Shown: in pieces, positions 8,171 to 17,396 of the stretch
How positions within the stretch are numbered: the first letter of the stretch is position 1
Layout of the letters: each line of letters opens with the position of its first letter
Source of the DNA: an uncultured Sphingobacteriales bacterium
Lineage (GTDB): Bacteria > Bacteroidota > Bacteroidia > Chitinophagales > Chitinophagaceae
Assembly: GCA_937991535.1 (NCBI GenBank)
Contig: CALKHN010000071.1
Coordinates: forward strand, 1 to 64,000
Reading direction: 5' to 3'
DNA: 64,000 nt
Position numbers and translations under genes: made by a program
Notes under the pieces: model-generated
Databases searched by the model: none
The model's input: the letters and a program-made list of their open reading frames with translations, nothing else
Told to the model about the DNA's origin: nothing

Positions 8171-9301
8171 TTACACAAGCTCCCTTTTTTCCCAAATTAC
8201 ATTTCGTTCGTTGAGGTACTGAATCATATAGTTGAAGCAATGCTGGCGCCTGCCTATCTTTTCGGGCGGAAATACGCCAGTTTCATTAAAAAGCTTTTCA
8301 GCAATAAGATGTACAGCCGCGGCGCAGGTATAGCCGGTAGAACGCGCCATGGAGGTAGTTTGAGTTCCGGTATCATAGTGATCCAGCAGGGTGTATTCAA
8401 TTGTTTGTTTTACACTTTCTTTCTTGCCCTCTACCACTATTTTCATAACAGTAAGCTCTTCTTCGCCAGGCTGTAGTTTCCATTCATTAAATAAAACAGC
8501 CGAAGTAAATTCGAGTGGGGAAATATCAAAGCCTTTATGCAGGATGGTGTTTTCATTAAAAAAGCCACTCCGTTGCAATGCAATAATAAGTTCGCAGTGC
8601 CCGGGGTAGCGCAGGGTTTTTTCTTTCATGTTCGGAATATGGGGCATCGTGTATAAAATAGACCGCAGTCCATCGGTATTAAAAGCCTCAAGGGTACCTA
8701 CGCCTTCAAATTCCATTAATTCAATTTCTGTTAATGCGGGTTTGGTAACAATACAACCATTTTCCATCAGTCGCGCCGGGCGTGTATATTCTTCAATTAC
8801 ATCAACCGGCGAAAATGGCGCTTTGTACTCAAATGGTTTTTTCCTGATCTTAGGCAATCCTCCAACATAACATTCAAAATTATGCACCACCATCTCTTCA
8901 TTGTATCTTCCTAATACAAGATTACTCATACCCGGCGCCACGCCACAATCTACTATAGCGGTAATATTTTTTTCTTTCGCGAGTGCATCGAGTTGAAGGG
9001 TGTCTTCCGGAGAAAAAGAAATATCAACCACGTTTTTTCCTGCCTCAATAACCTGCCTCAAAATGTTGAAACCCATAAATCCGGGAACAGCGGTTACTAC
9101 TATATCAAAGGGCTTAAGCAGCGCATTGTATCCCCCGGTTTCTGCGAGGTTGTATTGCTGTGTTTTTACTGAAGGCACTCTTTGTGCGAGTATAGCAAGC
9201 GATTCACGGCTTTTATCGAAAGAAGTGATCTCAAAAGTGGCGGACAGGTCTTCAGCAATGGTACGTCCAACCATGCCGGCGCCCAGAACAGCTATTTTCA
9301 T
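8171..9301 (-). CDS. Saccharopine dehydrogenase family oxidoreductase
   Basis: A 376-residue NAD(P)-dependent protein. The Rossmann fold starts at once (KIAVLGAGMVGRTIAEDL, GxGxxG type). ITAIVDCGVAPGMSNLVLGR matches the saccharopine dehydrogenase / lysine dehydrogenase family, and the C-terminal catalytic region includes TSMARSTGYTCAAAVHLI. Members oxidise or reduce amino-acid-derived imines, for example in lysine breakdown. The exact substrate cannot be read from the sequence and no other lysine catabolism gene is adjacent. The start is ATG at 9301. It is convergent with nfu. Confidence 0.85.
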   Translation of the reverse strand: MKIAVLGAGMVGRTIAEDLSATFEITSFDKSRESLAILAQRVPSVKTQQYNLAETGGYNALLKPFDIVVTAVPGFMGFNILRQVIEAGKNVVDISFSPEDTLQLDALAKEKNITAIVDCGVAPGMSNLVLGRYNEEMVVHNFECYVGGLPKIRKKPFEYKAPFSPVDVIEEYTRPARLMENGCIVTKPALTEIELMEFEGVGTLEAFNTDGLRSILYTMPHIPNMKEKTLRYPGHCELIIALQRSGFFNENTILHKGFDISPLEFTSAVLFNEWKLQPGEEELTVMKIVVEGKKESVKQTIEYTLLDHYDTGTQTTSMARSTGYTCAAAVHLIAEKLFNETGVFPPEKIGRRQHCFNYMIQYLNERNVIWEKRELV

Positions 9302-9469
9302 GAATGCGTATTTTGAGCAATAAAGATATTATTTCGCGTTTACATCGCATCGGTTTCGCTTCAGCGAATGTACTGCGATAATAAATTTCTGTGAACTTTG
9401 TCCTTTCGCATTCTGTGTTTAATTTCCATTATGGAGAAGGAACCGGTAAGGGCAATCTAAATTTTCGTT

Positions 9470-10027
9470 ATGCAGCAACTAAAAAAAATTGTGATCATTG
9501 GTCCTGAGTCTACAGGTAAAAGCACATTGTGCGAACAATTGGCCAACTACTATCAAACCATATGGTGCAGGGAATACGCAAGGGAATACCTTTTAAAACA
9601 TGGAACAAATTACACGTACGAGAACCTGTTAACGATTGCGAAGGGGCAAATTGGGTTAGAGGATAAAGCAATTGCATCGGTATTGGATGTGGCGAAAGAT
9701 ACAGCTGGTTCTCCGCTTCTTTTTATTGATACGAACATGTATGTTATGAAAGTGTGGTGTGAATTTGTTTTTGATAAATGCCATCAATGGATCATTGAGC
9801 AAATCGTTAACCGGCAGTATGATCTTTACCTGTTGTGCAATACTGATCTTCCCTGGATGAAAGATGAGCTGAGAGAATACCCCGACCTTGAAACCAGAGA
9901 AAGGCTGTATCATATGTACAAGGATATTATGATTAACCAAAGCACGCCATGGACCAACATTAGCGGTGATTATGAAGAACGTTTTGAAAAAGCGAAGGAG
10001 GCGGTGAAGGTATTATTTGAAATTTGA
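9470..10027 (+). CDS. NadR-like AAA ATPase / ribosylnicotinamide kinase domain protein
   Basis: A 185-residue single-domain P-loop protein. The Walker A motif is GPESTGKST at residues 11-19. The block CREYAREYL and the later DTNMYVMKVW and DLYLLCNTDLPW segments are typical of the NadR C-terminal kinase domain. That domain phosphorylates nicotinamide riboside in NAD salvage. The adenylyltransferase domain of full NadR is absent, so this is the kinase-like module alone. It precedes the cobalamin riboswitch/BtuB unit on the same strand, but the riboswitch lies between them, so regulation is probably separate. Confidence 0.8.
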   Translation: MQQLKKIVIIGPESTGKSTLCEQLANYYQTIWCREYAREYLLKHGTNYTYENLLTIAKGQIGLEDKAIASVLDVAKDTAGSPLLFIDTNMYVMKVWCEFVFDKCHQWIIEQIVNRQYDLYLLCNTDLPWMKDELREYPDLETRERLYHMYKDIMINQSTPWTNISGDYEERFEKAKEAVKVLFEI

Positions 10028-10046
10028 GATTTAAAATTTGATATTG

Positions 10047-10250
10047 ATTCAGGCTGCAGGTTACAAGTTGCAGGACGCAGGGATAGCTTTCAAATCTGAA
10101 TTTGTCGTTTTTTATTTATCGTTGAATTTGTTTCGGATTTCGAAATTTCGGCTTCGAATTTGAATCTGCCCCGGCGGGCCGGTTTATTTGTTTTTTGCGA
10201 TTTGGTTTCTTGTTGCTTTGTATTCATTTTAGATTTCTTTTTTGGTATTT
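10047..10250 (-). repeat. Intergenic heptad-repeat array
   Basis: Read on the minus strand, 10047-10081 is five 7-nt words: CCTGCGT, CCTGCAA, CTTGTAA, CCTGCAG, CCTGAAT. From 10250 down to about 10085 the words are of the AACCAAA, TTCGAAG, CCGAAAT, TCCGAAA type and include GAATACAAAGCA. The same phrase occurs in the array at 31727-31873 and nearly so at 30428-30611. A GC-rich block near 10169-10183 interrupts the A-rich part. There is no open frame of interest. The array fills the space between the NadR-like gene and the riboswitch. Confidence 0.65.
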
Positions 10251-10282
10251 CCATTTTCCGCAACCATCTTTGCTGCGTATTT

Positions 10283-10535
10283 GGTTGGCGCCGCGGCGCC
10301 ATTAAAAGGGAAGTCCGGTGTAAATCCGGCGCTATCCCCGTAGCTGTAAGGTTAGTGAGTTGGCAATAGGCAATAGTTAGTGTATATTTCTCACTCACTA
10401 TTAACTATTTACCCCGTCCGAACGGCGTTCAGCCGGGCGGGCACTCACCTGTTGAATCTTCATACCACTGTGGTCATCCAGTCGCCACGGGAAGGTGTTC
10501 AGCAGTAACCAAGCCAGAAGACCTGCCAGATTCAT
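10283..10535 (+). promoter_or_regulatory. Cobalamin (adenosylcobalamin) riboswitch
   Basis: The conserved 5' core is at 10301-10350: ATTAAAAGGGAA, then GTCCGGTGTAAATCCGGCGC and the CCCCGTAGCTGTAAG block. The 3' B12 box GCCAGAAGACCTGCC is at 10513-10527, preceded by CCAGTCGCCACGGGAAGG. Downstream, GGTGAAA (10557-10563) can pair with TTTCACC (10609-10615), a possible switch helix that may control access to the start of the btuB-like gene. A perfect palindrome CTTAATGCATTAAG lies at 10582-10595. Between the two core halves a variable arm (10352-10410) is built of 7-nt words. High cobalamin should repress the downstream receptor. Confidence 0.9.
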
Positions 10536-10659
10536 TTCTTAATCAAAGGGCTTTCGGGTGAAAAGCCGGAGATGAAAATGACTTAATGCATTAAGCAGTT
10601 TCCTTTCCTTTCACCATGGCTCATTCGCTCAATCGTAAAAATCCCGCAGGGAACAGCAA

Positions 10660-12549
10660 ATGAACAGAACACAAGTAAGTTTAATGGCTATGTTTTTATT
10701 ATGCAGTTATGCAGCATGGGCGCAGGATGACAGTGCTAAAGTTACCTCCTTAAACGAAGTGGTAATTACCGCTACAAGGTTTCCTAAAAAAGTAAGTGAA
10801 ACCGGTAAGGTGGTCAGTGTTATCAGTAAAAAGGATATAGAAAACGGCAATGGAAAAGACCTCGCACAATTACTCAGCGAGCAGGCAGGCGTACTGGTTA
10901 ACGGTGCTTACAGCAATCCTGGAAAAGATAAAAGCATTTACCTTAGAGGCGCTTCAACTGATTATATTGTTATTCTTGTTAATGGCGTACCGGTAAGTGA
11001 CCCTTCGGGCACGGGCGGAGCTTTTGATATACGGATGTTTCCTCTGGAACAAGTTGAGCGTATTGAAATTCTTAAAGGGGCACAATCAACTTTATATGGT
11101 TCGGATGCTATTGCAGGGGTTATAAATATTATAACCAAAAAAACAACAGACAAGCCAGCTCAGGGCTATGCTGGATTAGCTGCAGGCTCGTACAACACTT
11201 TTAAGGCCGGTGCAGGAATATATGGCGCCGCCGAAGGATCATCCTATAATATTGGCTTTACGCACTATAAAACCAATGGTATTTCTGAGGCGTCCGACAC
11301 AACAGCTACAGGAGCATTTGATAACGATGGGTTTACCCGAAATGCTTTTCATGCCAATTTCGATGCCCGGGTTACAAAAGGACTACATATTAACCCTTAT
11401 TTCAGGTATGCACACTTTAAAGGGGGCTACGATGGCGGTGCTTATACCGATGCCGACAGCAAATACGAGGCGCAAATGATTACTACCGGCGCCCAGGCGA
11501 GATATGGTTTTGCAAATGGCGGGCTAACTGCTTTTTATAACTATGATGAAGTGAGCCGAACCTTTTCAGAAACATATGGTGTATATCCTTATAAGGGAAA
11601 TAAAAACAGCCTGGAATTATATGCTCATTACTCATTTAACCCGCATATGCAGGTATTAACAGGCATTCACTACAATAAACAAAAAATGAATGATGAAACG
11701 GCAACTCCTAAAAATCCGGTTGCAGAATTAACCAGCCCCTATCTTTCTTTTTTTCTTCGCAACCTGGCTGGCTTTAACCTTGAACTGGGCGGGCGATACA
11801 ACAAACACTCCGCATACGGCGATAATTTTACTTATAGCATCAATCCTTCTTTTACTTTTAACAATGCCGTAAAGATTTTCGCCAATTATGCTACCGCGTT
11901 TAAGGCGCCGTCTCTGCAGGCGCTTTACGGGCCTTTCAGTGCAAATGCAGATCTGGCGCCGGAAACCTCGGCTACAACAGAAGCGGGTGTGCAAACCGCT
12001 TTATGGTCGGGTGTAATAGACGCCAGGGCGGTATATTTCAGGCGTACTGTTGAAAATGTAATCGTGTACGGACCATCTTTCCAGTTGATCAACCTCAATA
12101 AGCAAAAAGATCATGGCTTTGAGCTTGAGCCGGTGGTTTACATTAATAAGCATTTGACACTGAAACTATATTATGCTTATGTAGACGGGAAAGTAACTAC
12201 TAAAACCAATAATAAAGACAGCACCTATGCCAATTTGATCCGCAGGCCGAAACACAGTTTTGGTATTAATGCAACTTACCAGGTTACACCACAGTTGTTT
12301 GTGAGCACACAAATTAGCAGCTATGGTAAAAGAAGTGATCTCTATTATGACGCGGCTACTTTTTCACAAAAGCCTGCAACACTGGCCGCCTATACGTTGT
12401 GGAATGCCTATGCTTCCTATGGGTTTGTGCAGAACCGCATAAAGCTTTTTGCAGACGTAAAGAATATTGTCAATGCAAAGTATACTGAAGTATACGGGTA
12501 CCGCACCCAGGGATTTAATATAAGCGGCGGAATAAGAATTACGATATAA
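10660..12549 (+). CDS. btuB: TonB-dependent outer-membrane receptor, vitamin B12 (BtuB-like)
   Basis: A 629-residue TonB-dependent transporter with a signal peptide ending in AWAQDD. The TonB box region is LNEVVITATR. The plug domain includes AGVLVNGAYSNPGKDKSIYLRG and YGSDAIAGVINIITKK. A 22-strand barrel follows and ends in GFNISGGIRITI with an aromatic-poor but typical terminal strand. The length matches BtuB (about 610). The cobalamin riboswitch directly upstream makes cobalamin or a related corrinoid the likely substrate. No btuC/D/F genes are within the window. The start is ATG at 10660. Confidence 0.9.
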   Translation: MNRTQVSLMAMFLLCSYAAWAQDDSAKVTSLNEVVITATRFPKKVSETGKVVSVISKKDIENGNGKDLAQLLSEQAGVLVNGAYSNPGKDKSIYLRGASTDYIVILVNGVPVSDPSGTGGAFDIRMFPLEQVERIEILKGAQSTLYGSDAIAGVINIITKKTTDKPAQGYAGLAAGSYNTFKAGAGIYGAAEGSSYNIGFTHYKTNGISEASDTTATGAFDNDGFTRNAFHANFDARVTKGLHINPYFRYAHFKGGYDGGAYTDADSKYEAQMITTGAQARYGFANGGLTAFYNYDEVSRTFSETYGVYPYKGNKNSLELYAHYSFNPHMQVLTGIHYNKQKMNDETATPKNPVAELTSPYLSFFLRNLAGFNLELGGRYNKHSAYGDNFTYSINPSFTFNNAVKIFANYATAFKAPSLQALYGPFSANADLAPETSATTEAGVQTALWSGVIDARAVYFRRTVENVIVYGPSFQLINLNKQKDHGFELEPVVYINKHLTLKLYYAYVDGKVTTKTNNKDSTYANLIRRPKHSFGINATYQVTPQLFVSTQISSYGKRSDLYYDAATFSQKPATLAAYTLWNAYASYGFVQNRIKLFADVKNIVNAKYTEVYGYRTQGFNISGGIRITI

Positions 12550-12578
12550 AAAACGTTGGGGGCACAGCCAAAATAAGG

Positions 12579-12606
12579 GCAGGTACCGTTAAAATGCGGT
12601 ACCTGC
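12579..12606. terminator. Hairpin between convergent btuB and mqo
   Basis: A perfect 10-bp stem (GCAGGTACCG / CGGTACCTGC) with an 8-nt loop lies between the stops of the convergent genes. It lacks a good T run on either side, so termination activity is uncertain. Confidence 0.5.
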
Positions 12607-12628
12607 TGTAATGACATTTATACAGAAC

Positions 12629-14158
12629 TTATCGGGCATTGGCTACTGCTTCTTTTTCATTCAACAGATCAAGCGCTGCGGCAGTTCTTTTTCCTGACGC
12701 TTTGCTGAATGTTTCATTATCAGCCAAAGATCGCCCGTAAGAAGGAATCATTTTTTGTATTTTATTTTGCCAATCCGCTGTTTTCATTTTATCAGCAAAG
12801 CACTGGTGTAAAAGATCAATCATTATCGCTACCGCCGTAGAAGCGCCCGGCGATGCACCCAACAATGCGGCTATGCTGCCGTCTGCCGCGTTTACCACTT
12901 CCGTACCAAACTCCAGAATACCACCTTCGGCTTCATCTTTTTTGATTACCTGTACTCTTTGCCCTGCTATCTCCAGATCCCAGTCCTCCGCTACCGCATT
13001 TGGAAAATATTCCCGCAGCGCCGCTATTCTGTCTTCACCCGACTGACTCACCTGGTCAATAAGGTATTTGGTTAACGGCAGGTTATGAATACCTGCCATT
13101 ACCATTGGTTTGATATTACTTAATTTAATAGAAGCAGGCAGATCCCATAAGGAACCATTTTTAAGAAATTTGGTGGAGAAGCCTGCATATGGACCAAACA
13201 GCAACGATTTTTTTCCGTCAATCACCCTCGTGTCTAAATGTGGTACACTCATAGGGGGCGAACCTACCGCGGCCTTACCATATACTTTTGCGTGATGCCG
13301 TGCAATTACCGCGGGATTATTGCAGATCAGCCATTGTCCGCTTACCGGAAACCCGCCATAGCCCTTACTTTCCGGAATATCAGATTTTTCCAGCAATGGC
13401 AGGGAACCGCCGCCCGCGCCTATAAATACAAACGGTGTAGTGATTGTTCTTTTTTTATCGGTGGTAAGGTTTTTTACTTTTATTTTCCACAGTCCGGAAG
13501 CATCCTGTGTCAGATCGTTTACTTCATGGGCCAGGTGCAGCTTTACGCTTGGAAAGTCAAATAAATACCGAAAGAGTTTGCGGGTAAGGGCGCCAAAATT
13601 AACATCGGTACCGGCATTCATCCGTGTAGCCGCCACTTTTGCCGAAGGATCGCGCCCTTCCATTACCAATGGCATCAGCCTGGTTAGCCGTGCATGATCT
13701 TCAGAATACAACATGTCTTTAAACAGTTCATATTGTGTAAGCGCTTCAAAACGCTTTCTGAGATAAACAACATTTTCTTCTCCCTGCACAAAACTAACAT
13801 GGGGTACGGAACGGATAAAGTCTTCCGGGTTGCGAATATATCCCTGTTCAATTAAATAGGTCCAGAATTCACGGCTTTGCACAAACTGCCCGGCAATTTT
13901 TATTGCTTTGCTGCAATCAATACTGCCATCTTCTTTCTGGGGGGTGTAGTTCAACTCACAAAAAGCAGAATGGCCGGTGCCGGCATTATTCCAGGCATCA
14001 GAACTTTCCGCAGCTACGGTGTCTAAGCGCTCAATTACCTGTATGGTTAAATCGGGTTGCAATTCTTTCAGCATTACACCGAGGGTTGCGCTCATAATAC
14101 CCGCTCCTATTAATACTACGTCGGGGTTACTACCTGCATGAGATTTATGCATTTCCAT
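12629..14158 (-). CDS. mqo: Malate:quinone oxidoreductase
   Basis: Mqo is a peripheral membrane flavoenzyme that oxidises malate to oxaloacetate and passes electrons to the quinone pool. Visible are the FAD-binding start PDVVLIGAGIMSATLGVMLKE, the family block AESSDAWNNAGTGHSAFCELNYTP, GAGGGSLPLLEKSDIPESKG and GPYAGFSTKFLKNGS, and the C-terminal LGASPGASTAVAIMIDLL. I chose ATG 14158 (about 509 residues), since E. coli Mqo is 548 and the Rossmann motif then starts near residue 12. The longer frame up to 14221 adds a leader without support. Confidence 0.95.
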   Translation of the reverse strand: MEMHKSHAGSNPDVVLIGAGIMSATLGVMLKELQPDLTIQVIERLDTVAAESSDAWNNAGTGHSAFCELNYTPQKEDGSIDCSKAIKIAGQFVQSREFWTYLIEQGYIRNPEDFIRSVPHVSFVQGEENVVYLRKRFEALTQYELFKDMLYSEDHARLTRLMPLVMEGRDPSAKVAATRMNAGTDVNFGALTRKLFRYLFDFPSVKLHLAHEVNDLTQDASGLWKIKVKNLTTDKKRTITTPFVFIGAGGGSLPLLEKSDIPESKGYGGFPVSGQWLICNNPAVIARHHAKVYGKAAVGSPPMSVPHLDTRVIDGKKSLLFGPYAGFSTKFLKNGSLWDLPASIKLSNIKPMVMAGIHNLPLTKYLIDQVSQSGEDRIAALREYFPNAVAEDWDLEIAGQRVQVIKKDEAEGGILEFGTEVVNAADGSIAALLGASPGASTAVAIMIDLLHQCFADKMKTADWQNKIQKMIPSYGRSLADNETFSKASGKRTAAALDLLNEKEAVANAR

Positions 14159-14507
14159 AATATTTAAAGTTACAGACGAAGCAATTGTTGAAATTACCGC
14201 TGGTAATAAGTACATCCTCATGACCGAGGCTGGAGGCAGAATGCAAATTTACAACAGAAAAAATTAATCATTTTATTGACCGGAATTTTATAAAATGCTG
14301 TTAACGGATTTTCCAAATGATGATTTTTTTCCCAGGTTTCTACAACTTCATTTTGCTAATGGATAATGGGTACAAATATTTAAATGAAAAGCACCTTAGT
14401 TGTTAACCACTGATGATCAGCAGTTTACGCTATTTTTATAGGATTGAAAAAGATTATGGCCTGTTTCTTGCAAAATATGAGGTAATCAAATCATTAAAAA
14501 AACGGGT
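14159..14507. other. Intergenic region between divergent mqo and a small gene
   Basis: This A/T-rich stretch should hold the promoters of mqo (minus) and of the small gene at 14508 (plus). No box close to the TAnnTTTG consensus and no structured element stood out. Confidence 0.4.
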
Positions 14508-14771
14508 ATGAAAACAGTAACAGAAATATTTGAGATGGTAGCAGAAGGCAAATCTTATATGGTAAAGGCAACATCTTTTTTGAACGGGATGGAAAAACTG
14601 CGTTTTCGAGTGAGTGTAAACAATAGTCCGGTTTGTATTTTTGGATGGGATGAAGGACTTGACCGCTTTGCGATACTAAAAGACGCAAGGGATCCTGAGA
14701 TTCATCCTGCTACAGAAGTGATCATTGCCGGGAAACTTGAAAATCTGTTAGCCGGAAAACAGGCAGCTTAA
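14508..14771 (+). CDS. Small conserved-looking hypothetical protein
   Basis: An 87-residue soluble protein with no signal peptide or membrane segment. A short amphipathic N-terminus (KTVTEIFEMVAEGKSYMVKA) is followed by beta-rich segments (RFRVSVNNSPVCIFGWDEG, RFAILKD). I do not recognise the family. Its reality is supported by an ATG start, ordinary composition and a very strong intrinsic terminator about 50 bp after the stop, which makes it a monocistronic unit. Confidence 0.6.
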   Translation: MKTVTEIFEMVAEGKSYMVKATSFLNGMEKLRFRVSVNNSPVCIFGWDEGLDRFAILKDARDPEIHPATEVIIAGKLENLLAGKQAA

Positions 14772-14818
14772 TCTTTAAATTACTGTAATTTATTTTTCGA
14801 TCTATGGATACGCTGTTG

Positions 14819-14849
14819 ATGTGCGTGGCTTGGGCCGCGCACATTTTTT
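14819..14849 (+). terminator. Strong rho-independent terminator
   Basis: An 11-pair GC-rich stem (ATGTGCGTGGC / GCCGCGCACAT, one T-G pair) with loop TTGG is followed by six T residues. It closes the small gene at 14508-14771 and insulates it from the helicase gene downstream. Confidence 0.9.
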
Positions 14850-14924
14850 GTTGCTGCAGCATTTTTTCCCTGCAGCTTTTTGCACAAACTTTTCCGGCTT
14901 TGATCCTTTTCTTACCTTGCACCC

Positions 14925-17387
14925 ATGCAGGATTATTTAAAAGGATTGAATGAAAGGCAGAAAGAAGCCGTGTTGCATATTAACGGACCGTTGATGATCA
15001 TTGCCGGCGCAGGCAGTGGAAAAACAAAAGTGCTTACTACGCGTATTGCACACCTGATGGCTAATGGTGTGGATGCTTTTAATATACTGGCGCTCACCTT
15101 TACCAACAAGGCAGCAAAAGAAATGAAGGAAAGAATAGAACATATTCTGGGTAATAATGATGCCCGCAATTTATATATCGGAACTTTTCACAGTGTATTT
15201 GCACGTATTCTTCGCGGCGAAGCGCATCGCCTGGGTTACCCCAGCCATTTTACGATCTATGATACAGACGATGCCAAAAGTGTAATAAAATCCGTTATCA
15301 ATGAATTGAATTTAGACGATAAGCATTATAAGCCCGCCACGGTATATAACCGTATTTCAAGCGCAAAAAACGCGCTGGTAAATGCCGAAGAATATGCCAA
15401 CGATTATGGTATTCAACAGGAAGACCTGCGCAGCAACCGTCCGGCCATTGCAAAAATTTTTGATGCCTATACCAAACGCTGTTTCCGGAATGGCGCTATG
15501 GATTTTGACGATCTTTTAATAAAGATGTATGAACTGCTTAAAAATTTCCCCGAAGCGTTAAGCAAGTATCAGCGTAAATTCAAGTACATATTAATTGATG
15601 AATACCAGGATACCAATCCTGCTCAGTACGAGATCATAAAACTGCTGGGCGCCATGCACGAAAATGTTTGTGTTGTGGGCGATGACGCACAAAGCATATA
15701 CAGCTTCAGAGGCGCTACCATCCAGAATATTTTGCAGTTTCAAAGAGATTACGATGACGTAAAAGTGGTGAAGCTGGAGCAAAATTACCGCAGCACCCAA
15801 AACATCCTGAATGTAGCCAATGAAATTATAAGCAACAACAAAGGGCAGATAGAAAAAACGTTGTTTACCGAAAATGTAATCGGTGAAAAAATAAGGCTGG
15901 TCCGCACCATGTCCGACAACGATGAGGGAAAGTTTGTTGCGGATACCATACAGGAACAAAAGCTGCGCAATCATTTTAACAATAAGGATTTTGCCATTCT
16001 GTACCGTACCAATGCGCAAAGCCGCGCCTTTGAGGAAGCCTTAAGACGGATGGGCATTGCTTATACCATTTATGGCGGTATTAGCTTTTACCAGCGCAAG
16101 GAAATTAAGGATTACATATGTTATTTACGCGTGCTGGTTAATCCAAATGATGAGGAAGCATTAAAACGAATCATCAATTACCCGGCAAGGGGAATCGGTA
16201 AAACTTCCGTTGACAGGGCTATACTGGCAGCGAATGAAAATAATATTTCATTCTGGCAGGTACTGGAACGTGCACGCGAATTCGGCTACAAAGGCGGCAC
16301 ACTGGAAGCGATCGAAAACTTTGTGCTGATGATCAGGAGTTTTTCCAGCATGCTGCAGCACAAAAATGCATACGAGGTGGCTGTGCATGTAGGCAAGCAA
16401 ACCAATTTTGTAAGAGAATTGTTTAATGATAAAAGTACCGAAGGAGTAGCAAGATATGAGAACATACAGGAACTCCTGAACTCTATCAAAGAATGGGTAG
16501 AAAGTGCTTCAATTCCTATTGTTGAAGATGAAATTACAGCCGATAGCCAGCCGCGGGATGACAACCATTCTCCGGAATTAACGAATGAAGAAAATACTGA
16601 AGCTCCGCACGATGCAGATGAGCCGAACGAAGCGCCGGAACCAGAAGACAAAAGTCTGGGGGCCTACCTGCAGCAAATTACTTTACTAACGGATGCCGAT
16701 AATAAAAATGCCGATGCCGACACCGTAAAATTGATGACCATACATGCCGCAAAAGGATTGGAATTTGCTTGTGTGTTTGCAGCGGGACTGGAAGAGAGCC
16801 TTTTTCCCAATGCGATGAGCATAAATACACGGGAGGAACTGGAAGAAGAACGGAGGTTATTTTACGTGGTAATCACCAGGGCCAAACAGAAGCTATGGAT
16901 TACCCATGCCAGTTCGCGTTACCGTTTTGGAAGTCTTATACAAAATGACCCCAGCCGTTTTATCAATGAAATACCCGAAGAATATTTAGACAGGAGCTTT
17001 GCGGGAGGTGGCACGGGGAACGGACTAAGAAGCCCGGCTTTTGAACGGATGAGGGGGGATACTTTTGGTACATCATCACGATCAAATGCCTGGCAGGCCG
17101 AAAAACAATATGGAGCTCCTCCGGGTAAAAAAAAGGAGGCTGCTCCCGCTTATATTGGTCCCATACCCCAAAACAAAGTCAAAGCGCATCAGCCTTCACC
17201 AGATTTTACTGCAAGTGATACTTCAGGTTTGCAGGCAGGACAAAAAGTGGAACACCAAAAATTTGGCTTTGGCGAAGTGATAAAAGTAGAAGGCAGCACG
17301 CAAAACCCAATTGCACTGGTAAAATTTGAGCACAATGGCGAGAAGAAAATAATGTTGAATTACGCGAAGCTCCGCATCATCAGTTGA
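14925..17387 (+). CDS. uvrD: UvrD/PcrA-type superfamily 1A DNA helicase
   Basis: An 820-residue 3'-5' DNA helicase for repair and clearing of replication blocks. Helicase motifs in order: Q-motif/LNERQKEAV, Walker A AGAGSGKT (residues 27-34), LTFTNKAAKEMKER, Walker B with DEYQDTN, GDDAQSIYSFRGA, QNYRST, the VKLMTIHAAKGLEF block and the RRLFYVVITRAK block. A charged, Pro/Glu-rich insert (about residues 530-580) separates parts of domain 2B. The C-terminus ends with a Tudor-like module (KVEHQKFGFGEVIKVEG), as in PcrA, which binds RNA polymerase. The start ATG is preceded at close range by TACCTTGC, a promoter-like sequence, so the leader may be very short. Confidence 0.95.
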   Translation: MQDYLKGLNERQKEAVLHINGPLMIIAGAGSGKTKVLTTRIAHLMANGVDAFNILALTFTNKAAKEMKERIEHILGNNDARNLYIGTFHSVFARILRGEAHRLGYPSHFTIYDTDDAKSVIKSVINELNLDDKHYKPATVYNRISSAKNALVNAEEYANDYGIQQEDLRSNRPAIAKIFDAYTKRCFRNGAMDFDDLLIKMYELLKNFPEALSKYQRKFKYILIDEYQDTNPAQYEIIKLLGAMHENVCVVGDDAQSIYSFRGATIQNILQFQRDYDDVKVVKLEQNYRSTQNILNVANEIISNNKGQIEKTLFTENVIGEKIRLVRTMSDNDEGKFVADTIQEQKLRNHFNNKDFAILYRTNAQSRAFEEALRRMGIAYTIYGGISFYQRKEIKDYICYLRVLVNPNDEEALKRIINYPARGIGKTSVDRAILAANENNISFWQVLERAREFGYKGGTLEAIENFVLMIRSFSSMLQHKNAYEVAVHVGKQTNFVRELFNDKSTEGVARYENIQELLNSIKEWVESASIPIVEDEITADSQPRDDNHSPELTNEENTEAPHDADEPNEAPEPEDKSLGAYLQQITLLTDADNKNADADTVKLMTIHAAKGLEFACVFAAGLEESLFPNAMSINTREELEEERRLFYVVITRAKQKLWITHASSRYRFGSLIQNDPSRFINEIPEEYLDRSFAGGGTGNGLRSPAFERMRGDTFGTSSRSNAWQAEKQYGAPPGKKKEAAPAYIGPIPQNKVKAHQPSPDFTASDTSGLQAGQKVEHQKFGFGEVIKVEGSTQNPIALVKFEHNGEKKIMLNYAKLRIIS

Positions 17388-17396
17388 ACATTTTAT

